The notes beneath the pieces are model-generated. The model was given only the letters and a program-made list of their open reading frames with translations, was not told the origin of the DNA and did no database searches. 64,000 nucleotides of DNA from Candidatus Zipacnadia bacterium (lineage in GTDB: Bacteria > Armatimonadota > Zipacnadia > Zipacnadales > UBA5352): positions 1 to 64,000 of the forward strand of contig JALGSU010000005.1 in the NCBI GenBank assembly GCA_029821735.1, written 5' to 3'. Numbering within the stretch: position 1 is the first letter of the stretch; the number at the start of each line of letters is the position of its first letter. The translations under genes were made by a program, and so were the position numbers. Shown piece after piece: positions 34,013-43,008 of the stretch.

Positions 34013-35594
34013 CTACTCGATGTAGCCCAGTCCGCGCAGGCGCTTCTCGACGGTCTCCTGATCGTCGTCGGACGGACCGCCTGAGTCGACCGGGTCAGGG
34101 AGCTCCGCATCGATGATGCGCATGTCGCGGGCGGCCTGGTCGGTGAGTAACTGATCCGCCACCGCACCGTCCATGTATGACGGGATCGGCTGGCCGAGCA
34201 GGTGCAGGACGGTCGGCGTGACATCGTAGATCGAGAGCGGATCGATCGGGGTGTTCGCGACGTCCGGGCCGGCGGCGAGGATCGTGCCGTCGGGATGGTG
34301 CGCGCCCTTGGGCAAGACGCGATCGGGTTTGGGGAGCCGCACCGTCCGCCCGTCGGGAGCGCGCCAGATCAGCTCGCGGGGGAAAAGGTCGCTGCGCGCA
34401 TGCACCAGCAGGTCGGGCATGGCGGGCGCTGACGGTCCGTGCAACTGCTCGTCGCCCCTGCTCACCGCCTCGCTCATACTCGGCACCAGGCTCCACAATT
34501 CCCTCGGGCCAGCGCCCGCGCGTGTTGATGAATATCTGCCCGAGGTCGGTCCAAGCTCGGGTGCGCGACCAGTCGGGTACCACGCCGCTCATGCCCTGCT
34601 GTGCCCGAGACTGAAGCCCGGGCAGACGCGATCGCAGCCGTGCTTTGATCGAGTTGGGGGCGATGTTCTTGACGGCCTCGAAGCCTCGCGCGAGGAGCCT
34701 GCCAAGCGCGCGTCTGGGAGCGCGCTCGGCGCGTGGCACGAGGTAGCCCGCCTCGCGCAACCAGCCCCGCAGGAAGACCTGGGCCCCACTGTTGGGGACC
34801 TGCCCGTGGTCTGACACCACGACCACGTTCAGGTCATCGTCGACCACCTCGAGCAGGCGCCCCAGTTCCTCGTCGATGCTCCGGTACACGGCCAGCACCG
34901 GGTCGGGATCGGGGACCTGTGCGGGGTGGTCGGGGTGTGCGGGGTCGATCAAGTGCCAGCACCAGTGCTGGGTTGAGTCGCTCTCGACGAAGACGACGCC
35001 GAGTGCGTCCCACGCCTCGCGCTCGGCCAGCCATCGGGCCACTGCGCCCTTGTGGTGGACACCGGCGACGACCGTCTGAGTCAGCGCGTCGTAACGTCCG
35101 GCCAACGCATGACGGCGGACGTCCGGCTGAATTCGATAGGGGCCGAACTGCTCGCGCAACTGCGCGGCCAGCTCGGGCGGATGAGTGAAACCCACGCTGG
35201 CGTCAGTGGGCGCGAGCCAGCCGGCGACCTGCGCGCCCTGGACGCTCTCGACCGGGTAAGAGACGGGGAAGTTCAGGGCGACGGTCCGCAGGCCAGCGTC
35301 TGAGAGCAGGCGCCAGATGGTGGGGGCGCGGCGCGCCGACGCGTTGATCTGCTCCATGTCATAGGAGCCGGCGACCGGATTGGTGAAGTGGAAGATCCCG
35401 TGCTTGCCGGGGTTCACGCCGGTGACCATCGAGGTCCAGGCTGAGGCGCTCTGGTAGTTGGGGGTGGAGCGCAAGGTGCCCATCGCACCTCGCCGGAGCA
35501 GGGAGGCGAGCGTCGGCAACTCGCCCTCGCCCAGCCATCGCCGGAGCAGGTCTGGCGGGCAGCCGTCGATCCCGACGATAATCACACGGGCCAT
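34013..35594 (-). pseudogene. disrupted alkaline-phosphatase-superfamily protein, paralog 2
   Basis: Reading from ATG 35594, the protein starts IIVGIDGCPPDLL and runs through ASAWTSMVTG, VFVESDSTQHWCWH and VVVSDHG, all active-site motifs intact, up to FINTRGRWPEGIVEPGAEYE. It then goes out of frame near 34485. The expected C-terminal half (MPDLLVHARSD ... IPSYMDGAVADQ) is found in another frame, ending at 34013. Compared with the two flanking paralogs, the stretch between these blocks is about 20 residues shorter and off by one base, so a deletion with a frameshift is the likely cause. Translation in the original frame would run to 34095 and make a wrong tail. It could also be an assembly error. 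It lies one base from the third paralog and 60 bases from the first. Confidence 0.75.
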
Positions 35595-35595
35595 A

Positions 35596-37263
35596 TCAGT
35601 CGGCGTATCCTCTGTTCGCGAGGTGGGCGGCGACGATATCGCTGATGCGTTCGGACCGTTCGGCGTCGTCGATGATCTTGGGAAGATCGCGGTCGAACTT
35701 CACAACCGGGTGTGAGTCCATGTATCCGGGGAGAATCCCCTCGCGCAGCACACGACCGTCGAAGTAACTCGGGACTCCGTCGCCGCACAGATAGAGGGCG
35801 GTCGCCGTGACATCCTCGAGCCCAATGCCCTCAAGCCGCACCGCGCGCCGCAGCCCTGCCCCGGCGGCGATGAAGATGCCCTCGGGTGCAGGAGCGCCGC
35901 TCGGGTGATGCGGCGTCGCTCCCGTAGCGACACGCACATGGCCGTCGCGCGGAGTGACGGTCATGCCCTCGACAACGGTGGTCGCGCGCCAGTTGAGCAC
36001 CAGGTGCGGGATGCGCCTGGCGTAGGGACCGTGGCAGACGTCATCACGCTTGAGCACGGCCTCGAGGGGCTGACGCCCGTTGGCGGGATCGATGCCCGCC
36101 GCGAGAGCTGCCGTGATCTGACTGGCGAGGCGTGATCCGCGGTCTTGATTCACGGTGCCTCGCGGGAACTCACCTTCGAGGTTCAGCAGCAGGTGTCCGC
36201 CGGGGGCGGGCAGCACGGCGCTGCGCTCGTAATCAATCCCTGACGCACGCTCCCCCACACCGGGCCCGACGGGCTGACCGCAGTGGGGCAGCACGCGGTC
36301 CATGAACCCCGGCAGCAGGCCGCGGATCAGCCGACAGGCCGCACCGAGAGTGCTGACGATCGAATCGCCAAGCCGATTCCAGAGTCCGCCCGCCGGCGAG
36401 AAATGTGTGAGCAGCCCCAGCCACTCAAGTATCTCGGGGAGTAGGCCGGCGGCGCCGTGGTTGATGCCCATGCCGTATGTGGACACGACGATGAGCTGAT
36501 CTTCCGGGCTCAGACGTGCCGACAACTGGCCGATCAGGCGATCTGCCTCGATGTATATCCGTTCGACGCAATCGCCATGTCGAGCGGCGAGATCGGACTC
36601 GAATTCCGGGTGGTTCTGATCGCGCAGATGCCAGTACCAGCGCTGGACGCGATCGACCTCGATGAGGCTGAGCGCGAGCAGGTCCCACGAGCGGTCGCCC
36701 AGCATCTCCTCGGCCAACTCGCACTTGGCTTCCATGGCCGCGCAGGCCGCCTGCAGGCCCTCCTCGTAGCGACCGGAGGCGACGTAGCCGGACAGATCGA
36801 TGTCAAGCGGCTGGTCCTCCATGTGGCGAGCGGCCACGTCGGCAACGCGCGCAGGATACGCGAACCCCTCTGCCTCCACCGAAGGCGCGAGCCAGCCCGA
36901 GACGGTGGTCCACTCGGACTCGCGGGCGGGGTAAGTCATCGGCACGAAGAGCGTGCCTGCCTCACGGCCGCGATCGGTGAGGAGCTGGGCCAGAGTGGGA
37001 GCGCGCAACATGCGGGCATGGGGCGGCTGAAACTCGTAGGTTCCGGGGATGAGATTGTTCAGACCCCACATCCCGTGCATGCCGGGGTTGACGCCGGTGA
37101 GCAGGCTCGACCAGGCGGAGATGGGGTTGGCGTTGGCCGACGACTTGAGGCGACTGTAAACGCCATGACGCATGAGTGCACGCAGCGCAGGCAGGCGTCC
37201 CTGCGCGGTCATGCGCTCAAGTATCTCTGGCGAAGCGCCCTCAAGCCCAATCAGCAGTAGCAT
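35596..37263 (-). CDS. alkaline-phosphatase-superfamily protein, paralog 3, active site degraded
   Basis: The 555-aa protein aligns in order with the other two paralogs, but its catalytic positions are changed. The N-terminal metal Asp is Glu (LLLIGLEGASPEIL), the Thr/Ser nucleophile position is Pro (NPISAWSSLLTG), the DHVQHW block reads DRVQRWYWH, and SDHG reads STYG. Fold-defining segments (PGMHGMWG, DGRVLREG) remain, so it is probably a structural or regulatory pseudo-enzyme. Its stop is one base before the ATG of the disrupted paralog. ATG 37263 has only a weak GAG Shine-Dalgarno. Confidence 0.78.
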   Translation of the reverse strand: MLLLIGLEGASPEILERMTAQGRLPALRALMRHGVYSRLKSSANANPISAWSSLLTGVNPGMHGMWGLNNLIPGTYEFQPPHARMLRAPTLAQLLTDRGREAGTLFVPMTYPARESEWTTVSGWLAPSVEAEGFAYPARVADVAARHMEDQPLDIDLSGYVASGRYEEGLQAACAAMEAKCELAEEMLGDRSWDLLALSLIEVDRVQRWYWHLRDQNHPEFESDLAARHGDCVERIYIEADRLIGQLSARLSPEDQLIVVSTYGMGINHGAAGLLPEILEWLGLLTHFSPAGGLWNRLGDSIVSTLGAACRLIRGLLPGFMDRVLPHCGQPVGPGVGERASGIDYERSAVLPAPGGHLLLNLEGEFPRGTVNQDRGSRLASQITAALAAGIDPANGRQPLEAVLKRDDVCHGPYARRIPHLVLNWRATTVVEGMTVTPRDGHVRVATGATPHHPSGAPAPEGIFIAAGAGLRRAVRLEGIGLEDVTATALYLCGDGVPSYFDGRVLREGILPGYMDSHPVVKFDRDLPKIIDDAERSERISDIVAAHLANRGYAD

Positions 37264-37329
37264 CTCAGTCGCGGGATACGCCCCGGACAGGTCCGGGACG
37301 CGCCCTCCTCTCTCATGTCTGCCCGCAAA

Positions 37330-39321
37330 TCATTGGTGAGCCATCGGCACCGGCACGTAACTCGCGGTCGGCCGCGATGCCCCCGTCGCCACCGCTCCCG
37401 CAACGCGGCCGCCCATGTCGCTGACCATGCGCGCGAGTCGGACGACTTCTGAACCACGTGTGGCCCGCAGGTGGGCGGCGATGTAGACGGGCACGCCTGC
37501 GCGGATCAGTCCACTTGCAGCGAGGACACCAGCGCCTGTCTCGGGAGCGACGATCGCCATGTCAGCCTCAGCGGTGGCGATGGTCGCGGGCATGTCACCC
37601 GGCGCGAGGCCCGCGATGCCGGTTGTCACCAGCGCAATGGGTTGCCCACCCGCGAGCGCCTCGCGCGCCAACGCTCCGGCCAGGGCTTCCGCTCCCGCCC
37701 GGGCCGACGGCGCGATCAGCAGCGCGGCACGGCCGTCGGCGGCGGCCCTCATGTGCCCCAGAACCGCGGCCAGGACCAGTCGGGCGTCTTCATCGGCGGC
37801 ATCGGCAACAACGAGCGCCCCCACGACCGGGGCGCCGACCATTCTCGCCAGACGCTCGGGGCGGTGCAGCCCATCGTCGAAATGCTCGGCAGCGGCGACC
37901 AGCAGGAGGCCGAGCATGGCGCCCGCTGCGATCGACGCGACGACGTTCAGGATCGGCTTGGGTCGGACGGGCTCGTCGGCAGCGATGGCGTGTTCGACGA
38001 GACTGGCCGCCGGCATTTTGGTCTTCTCGGTGATCTCGAACTCCTGCTCTTTCTCCTTCAGAGCGAGGTATATCTTCTCCGCGAGACCCACCTCGCGCAT
38101 GAGCTTGAGCTGGGTGATCTGCTCATCGGGCAACTCCGCGAGCTTCGCCTCGACACGCCGGACCGCCGTGCGCAACACATCGAGCGAACTGCCCGCGGCA
38201 AGCCTCTCGCCACTGGCCACGACCGACTGCTGCACCAATGCCTGCGCCACCGGATTGAGCTGCTCATCACGCGAGTGCGTGACCTCCTCGGCAGCGTCGG
38301 CCAGTCCCCCGCGGAGTTCGTCCACCTTCGCCTGCGCCGCGCGGACCGGCGCGGCTGCGGGCTGATACTCCTCGAGCAGCGCCACCCGGTCGGCCTCCGC
38401 CTGGGCCAGAGCGCGCTGCAGGTCACTGATCTGCGGATTGCGCGTGATGACCGTGGACGCGGTCACGTGCTCTGGCTGCTTGCCCAGACGGTTCTGCAGT
38501 TCGCCCTGCAGGGCGGCCTGCGCTCGCATCCTCGCCTCCGCCAGCGCCGCCTGCTCGTCCAGGCGCACCAAGAGCGCGAACTGCTGCTCGGCGGCGGCCT
38601 GAAGCTCGACGGTCCCGGCATATTGCGCGAACCCGCGCAGGCTCTCCTCGGTCTCGGCCAGCCGCTGCTCGGCGTCGGCCAGCTCCTCTTCGATGTAGTG
38701 CAGACTGCGGCGCGCCGCCGCGCGGGCATCGCCGAGGCTCCGGCCGAGATACGCCAGCACCATCGCGTTGATGAAATCGCAGGCCTGCTCGGGGTCGGCG
38801 GACTCGCCGCGCACCTCGACCACCTGAGACTCTTCGACGGCTGAGACGAGCAGGGAATCCCACAGCCGCTCGTACTCGCCGGTCCACGTGGCCGGCGGAG
38901 GGGCGTCGGAGAGTCCGGCAAGCAGTTCGGGCAGCCCCTCGAGCATCTCGTCGGTGACGCCCTCGCTGCGCACGCGCACCAGGAGCTCGGGGCGCTCGTG
39001 CATCAGCGCCCAGGCGTCCTCGAGACATGGGCGGCTGGAGATGATCTGCACCTGGGTCGCGAGGTCCGTACCGCCGAGCAGGGACGACGAATCAGTCAGC
39101 AGCCCGAGCAGGGGAGCGGACGACAGGATCGACGGTCGGGCGCCAGCGTCGGAGTTGACGACCAGCTCGGCCCGGCCCTCCCACACACGAGTGGCGGTGA
39201 TGCTGTACGCAACCGCGATGGCGACGCAGACGACCATCGTGCCAGCCATGATGAGGCGCCGGCGCCAGAGCAGGGCCAGATAGTCGCGCGTGGTCATCGG
39301 TTCGTATGAGTAGTCGGCCAT
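37330..39321 (-). CDS. Wzz/BY-kinase-like chain-length protein with decayed kinase domain
   Basis: The 663-aa protein is membrane bound. The first transmembrane helix is at about residues 24-46 (LIMAGTMVVCVAIAVAYS). A long periplasmic coiled-coil Wzz region covers about 180-400, with Ala/Glu/Arg-rich heptads. The second helix, PILNVVASIAAGAMLGLLLV, lies around 480-505. A kinase-sized cytoplasmic tail of about 150 residues follows. Where a BY-kinase would have Walker A (PGEGKS), the sequence reads ALLIAPSARAGAEALAGAL with no Lys, and no Tyr-rich tail is seen. It probably sets polysaccharide chain length without autophosphorylation. GAGGAA precedes ATG 39321. It is paired with the SLBB export gene six bases away. 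Confidence 0.82.
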   Translation of the reverse strand: MADYSYEPMTTRDYLALLWRRRLIMAGTMVVCVAIAVAYSITATRVWEGRAELVVNSDAGARPSILSSAPLLGLLTDSSSLLGGTDLATQVQIISSRPCLEDAWALMHERPELLVRVRSEGVTDEMLEGLPELLAGLSDAPPPATWTGEYERLWDSLLVSAVEESQVVEVRGESADPEQACDFINAMVLAYLGRSLGDARAAARRSLHYIEEELADAEQRLAETEESLRGFAQYAGTVELQAAAEQQFALLVRLDEQAALAEARMRAQAALQGELQNRLGKQPEHVTASTVITRNPQISDLQRALAQAEADRVALLEEYQPAAAPVRAAQAKVDELRGGLADAAEEVTHSRDEQLNPVAQALVQQSVVASGERLAAGSSLDVLRTAVRRVEAKLAELPDEQITQLKLMREVGLAEKIYLALKEKEQEFEITEKTKMPAASLVEHAIAADEPVRPKPILNVVASIAAGAMLGLLLVAAAEHFDDGLHRPERLARMVGAPVVGALVVADAADEDARLVLAAVLGHMRAAADGRAALLIAPSARAGAEALAGALAREALAGGQPIALVTTGIAGLAPGDMPATIATAEADMAIVAPETGAGVLAASGLIRAGVPVYIAAHLRATRGSEVVRLARMVSDMGGRVAGAVATGASRPTASYVPVPMAHQ

Positions 39322-39327
39322 GGTTCC

Positions 39328-40716
39328 TCAGTACACCAGCCGCAACACGGACGCGATCCCGAGGAGGACGCGGCTGAACTCGCCGCTGTCCATCCCCCGC
39401 GAACCGGGCACGTAGATGATGTCGCCGGGCTGGAGCGGAATGTCATGCACGTCAGCGTCGCCCCGCATGAGGGCCAGCGCGTTGATCGCGATGATTTCGG
39501 GCTCGGCCTCGCCCTGGCGCCACAGCACGGTTCGCGCCGGAGCAGCGCCATCGGCGGGCCATCCGCCCGCGCCCGCGATTGCGCCCATGGCGGTCATCCC
39601 GTCCTCGAGTGGCTGCGTGCCGGGCCGCGAAACCATGCCCATGACAGCGATCTGATCGGCCCAGCGTGGGACGATGAGCGTGTCGCCATCGACGAGCGCG
39701 ACGTCGCCAGCCTGGTCGGCATGCTGCGTGATCGCCTGCAGGTCGACCGGCTTTGCGGAACCGTCTCGGCGCACCAGCACGGCATCGGTCAGGCGTGCCT
39801 CGTCCAGCGCGCCGCGTGCCTGCGCGAGGGCGTCGGACACCCGGTCGCCGTCGTCGAAATCGTATTTTCCGGGGAGCTTGACCGCGCCGACGACGGTCAC
39901 GCGGCGCTCCAATGTCGGGACGACGATCAGGTCGCCGGGCGTCAGGAGGTGGTTGTGCTCCGCGCCCGCGTCGGTGATGATTGCGCTGATGTCCACGGGC
40001 AGCGACGTGCCGTCTGCGCGGATGAGTCGCGCCGCGCTACGGTCGGCAGTCTCCACCAACCCACCGGCGGCCGCGATCGCGTCCGCTACCCGATCGCCCT
40101 GCTCGGCCGGATAACGCCCGGACGCGGTGACCTCACCGACGACGCTGACGAGGAACTGCGCGCTGACGACCAACGTGTCGCCAGGCTGGAGCACGAGGCC
40201 GGTCTGGCCGCTCAGGGAGGCCATGATGTCAACGGGCGCCTGCGAGCCATCTGCCCGGACCAGTGTGCCCATACGCGGCGCGGCAGTCTCCGCGAGGCCT
40301 CCGGCCAGCGCCATCGCCTCGGCGACCGTCACCGGCCCGGTCACGTGGACTGCTCCGGGCATGCGCACCGAGCCGAGGACATACACGGGCATCACGTAGC
40401 GCCGCACGAGTCGGACGGAGACTTTGGGGTCGCGCAACTCCTGCCGCAAGGCCTCGGCGATGGTCTCCGACAGCTCGACGAGCGATGCGCCGGCGGCCTG
40501 CACATCGCCGGCGACGGGATAGTTGACCATCCCGTCAGGCCGAACGGTCGCCTCGGGCACCGATAGTTCGGGGTGGTAGAGCACTTGTATCGCGATGACG
40601 TCCTCGGGCACGAGGCGATACGCGCCATCGGCCAGGCACGAACTCGCCCCCGACAGCGCGAACGCCGTCAGGGCCAGAGCAGCCAGCCGCAGCTTGGGTG
40701 TGACCCGCAGATTCAC
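39328..40716 (-). CDS. polysaccharide export protein with four SLBB repeats (Wza-like)
   Basis: The 462-aa product starts at GTG 40716, which has GAGG upstream, and carries a signal peptide (LAALALTAFALSGASSC). Poly_export domain: YRLVPEDVIAIQVLYHP. Four SLBB units follow, each with VxVxGxVxxPG (PVYVLGSVRMPG, SVVGEVTAS, VTVVGAVKLPG, IAVMGMVSRPG). It should form the export channel paired with the Wzz-like protein. The short helix after the last repeat is the usual C-terminal part, and no transmembrane barrel is visible. A second, unlinked homolog is at 10.6 kb. Confidence 0.82.
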   Translation of the reverse strand: MNLRVTPKLRLAALALTAFALSGASSCLADGAYRLVPEDVIAIQVLYHPELSVPEATVRPDGMVNYPVAGDVQAAGASLVELSETIAEALRQELRDPKVSVRLVRRYVMPVYVLGSVRMPGAVHVTGPVTVAEAMALAGGLAETAAPRMGTLVRADGSQAPVDIMASLSGQTGLVLQPGDTLVVSAQFLVSVVGEVTASGRYPAEQGDRVADAIAAAGGLVETADRSAARLIRADGTSLPVDISAIITDAGAEHNHLLTPGDLIVVPTLERRVTVVGAVKLPGKYDFDDGDRVSDALAQARGALDEARLTDAVLVRRDGSAKPVDLQAITQHADQAGDVALVDGDTLIVPRWADQIAVMGMVSRPGTQPLEDGMTAMGAIAGAGGWPADGAAPARTVLWRQGEAEPEIIAINALALMRGDADVHDIPLQPGDIIYVPGSRGMDSGEFSRVLLGIASVLRLVY

Positions 40717-40810
40717 AGTAACATGACCTCGGGGATCATCAATTCCGGCAAATGGGGATTCGATACGCGGGGGCCGTGCACCTCTGCCCTGGCGTAACAG
40801 GTGCGGCTGA

Positions 40811-41245
40811 TCATGCGAGGAGCGAACGGATGATGTTGACCAGCCAGCCGGCGGCGACAATGAGGAGGAAGATCGTGGTACCGCGCTTGCTGCTCATCCA
40901 CGCGGGGATCACGCGATTGCGCGTCGCCAGCGCGTACAATCCCCAGAGCCCGGCGGCCCAAGTGAAGAGATACGCGAGCGGGCCGAGGACGTGCGCGCCG
41001 AACGCGGGACCGATCTGCAGGCGCGCCATGTGGGCGTACGCGGTGGTCAGCCCGCAAAACGGGCACGGGATATGGGTGATGGTGCGGAAGATACAGGGGA
41101 CGACCAGCATGCTGCGGTGAGTGCCGTAGCCATCCGGGGCGGGCGTGAGGATGGCCGCGCCGATCAGCAGCGCGGCGGCCAGGAAGACCACCAGGAAGGC
41201 CTCGAAACGGTCGCCGGAGCGGCGATGGTCGGAGGCGTCAGTCAT
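40811..41245 (-). CDS. DUF2752 membrane protein
   Basis: The 144-aa protein has three to four hydrophobic helices and the DUF2752 signature CPFCGLTTAYAHM around residues 60-72. The family is small, membrane bound and of unknown function; the two Cys could form a disulfide or bind metal. Its coding start overlaps the end of the GT39-like gene by eight bases (41238-41245), so the two are translationally coupled. Confidence 0.8.
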   Translation of the reverse strand: MTDASDHRRSGDRFEAFLVVFLAAALLIGAAILTPAPDGYGTHRSMLVVPCIFRTITHIPCPFCGLTTAYAHMARLQIGPAFGAHVLGPLAYLFTWAAGLWGLYALATRNRVIPAWMSSKRGTTIFLLIVAAGWLVNIIRSLLA

Positions 41246-42905
41246 TGCCGGCCTCCGACGTCGACGGGCACCAGTAGATCACCGGGAAGGGGTACAGCCA
41301 GTCATGAGCAGCCGACGGGCTCAGGATAGTGGTCCACCAGATACCGGTGCCGCTATCGCTCTTCCACCAGTTGCTGTAGTTCTTGAGCAGCGTCTGTTGG
41401 AAGGCGGACACCTGCTCGGGAGGGGCGGCCATGTCATATTCGGAGAAGATGAAGGCACGCGGGAGCGGTTCGCGAATAGCGTTCGGGTCAAGGCCGGTCA
41501 CGACGAAATCGGCAACCGGGCGCCGGTAGGCACCCCAGATCGGGTTGCTGCGCAGCGCCGGGCCGCCGTTGCAGTAGTCCAGCGGAGGATGATGGAACCA
41601 CGGCTCGGAGACCAGCCCAATTGTCCCGCCATCGGCAACGACGCCCTTCGCCCAAGAGGCGATCGTCTGGCGCGGATCGTCGAAGCCTACGTGACCCATG
41701 ACCATGAGCCAGAGCACCGACAGCCAAGCTGCGGCGACGAAGCCGACGCAAATGATCGGGCCACCAATCGCCTTCGGCGCATCGTCCTTCAGACGCAGGC
41801 CTGTGCGCTGCGCGACCCAGCCGATGAGCACGGCCACGACCGGGAGCAGGACCATCTCGTAGCGGGCGTAGCGCACCTGCGCAGAACCGATGACGATGAA
41901 GGCAAGTGCCGCAAAGACGACGAGGGTGATGACGGACCGGCGCCGCTGCAAGATGCCCGCCGCGCCCGACCAGATCGCCACCGCCAGCAGCGGCCAGGTG
42001 AGCGCGAGGTTCAGTTGCTTGAGGTGGAACCACCAGCCATTGGGGTCGGCGGCCATGGCGGCGAGGTCGTCGCCGGTGCGCATGTGGGCCATCTCGAAGG
42101 AGATGTCGCGCCAGGCGTTGCCCCAATCGAGAAAGGTGTAGGGCGAAGTCAGCGCAAAAGCCGCCGCTGCACAACCGGCGATGGTGAGCGCCTCGCGCCA
42201 TGCCACGCGCTGGTTATCGTCGGCCTTGCGTAGCGTAAGGTACCAGGCAAGCAGTGGGGCGACTATCACCAGGCCGCCGCTGTATTTGACGCTCGCGGCC
42301 AGTCCGGCGGCGATGCCCGCCCAGATCAAGTTGCGGCGGGTGGGTTCGTCGAGCAGGCGCACCGAGAAGTACAGCGTCAGCGCGACGAAGAATGCGCCCG
42401 GCACGTCGACGGTCGCGTAGTGCGAATGCACGACGTGCAGCGGCATGATCGCCAACGCGCTCGAGGCCAGCAGGCCGGCGCGATGTCCCCATACGTGCCG
42501 CGCAGTCAGGTATACGACGTAAACGGTCGCGATGCCGAGGATGACGGTGACGACGCGTGCGTCGAAGGTGAAGGCGCGCAAAGCGGCGGGGATTTCGGGT
42601 CCGCCGATGGCGGCGGTGCTCAGGGATGCGAAGATGCCCGGGCTGCCGATCATGCAGGCGATGGCGACGAGGTAGAGATAGAGGCTGCCATAGTTGAAGA
42701 AGTGTGGGTTGAGGTCGCCGGTGGCCAGAGACAAAGCACCGCGCAGGGAGTGGAACTCGTCGGGGTGGTACGAGAACATGTGAGTGTCATCAGGCAGGCC
42801 CCACGTGAAGGCGTAAAGCCGCAGCGCCGCCGCCAGCGCGAGCACGCCGGCGACCGCCAGAAGTGGCGTCACGCTCGGACTGCGGGGCCGGTCCTCGGAC
42901 TGCAC
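41238..42905 (-). CDS. GT39-like membrane glycosyltransferase
   Basis: The 555-aa polytopic protein has roughly 10-12 hydrophobic segments. The acidic motif HPDEFHSLRG follows the first helix, as in the ArnT/PMT/GT39 families, where this Asp/Glu pair binds a metal or lipid-linked donor. It probably transfers a sugar from a polyprenyl-phosphate donor on the periplasmic side. The start GTG 42905 is chosen because GAGGGGG lies seven bases upstream. A longer in-frame reading would run through the hairpin at 42926-42956. Confidence 0.78.
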   Translation of the reverse strand: MQSEDRPRSPSVTPLLAVAGVLALAAALRLYAFTWGLPDDTHMFSYHPDEFHSLRGALSLATGDLNPHFFNYGSLYLYLVAIACMIGSPGIFASLSTAAIGGPEIPAALRAFTFDARVVTVILGIATVYVVYLTARHVWGHRAGLLASSALAIMPLHVVHSHYATVDVPGAFFVALTLYFSVRLLDEPTRRNLIWAGIAAGLAASVKYSGGLVIVAPLLAWYLTLRKADDNQRVAWREALTIAGCAAAAFALTSPYTFLDWGNAWRDISFEMAHMRTGDDLAAMAADPNGWWFHLKQLNLALTWPLLAVAIWSGAAGILQRRRSVITLVVFAALAFIVIGSAQVRYARYEMVLLPVVAVLIGWVAQRTGLRLKDDAPKAIGGPIICVGFVAAAWLSVLWLMVMGHVGFDDPRQTIASWAKGVVADGGTIGLVSEPWFHHPPLDYCNGGPALRSNPIWGAYRRPVADFVVTGLDPNAIREPLPRAFIFSEYDMAAPPEQVSAFQQTLLKNYSNWWKSDSGTGIWWTTILSPSAAHDWLYPFPVIYWCPSTSEAGND

Positions 42906-42925
42906 GGTTCGCCCCCTCGAACTGG

Positions 42926-42956
42926 AACGGCGCCCTCGTCGGGCGAGGGCGCCGTT
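42926..42956. terminator. hairpin terminator after the 1415-aa gene
   Basis: A perfect 13-bp stem pairs AACGGCGCCCTCG (42926-42938) with CGAGGGCGCCGTT (42944-42956) around a five-base loop. It lies 53 bases downstream of the large secreted gene on the minus strand and just before the GT39-like start. There is no long T run, so it may attenuate rather than stop transcription. Confidence 0.65.
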
Positions 42957-43008
42957 GGTGTCAGATATTTCGGCCTCTCTAAAGCCCATAACGGTGCAGA
43001 GGCGCCGA

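Noticed and set aside
41145-42233. Plus-strand open frame opposite the GT39-like gene
   Set aside because: It is antisense to a membrane protein gene with the HPDEF motif; composition is typical of a GC-rich shadow frame.
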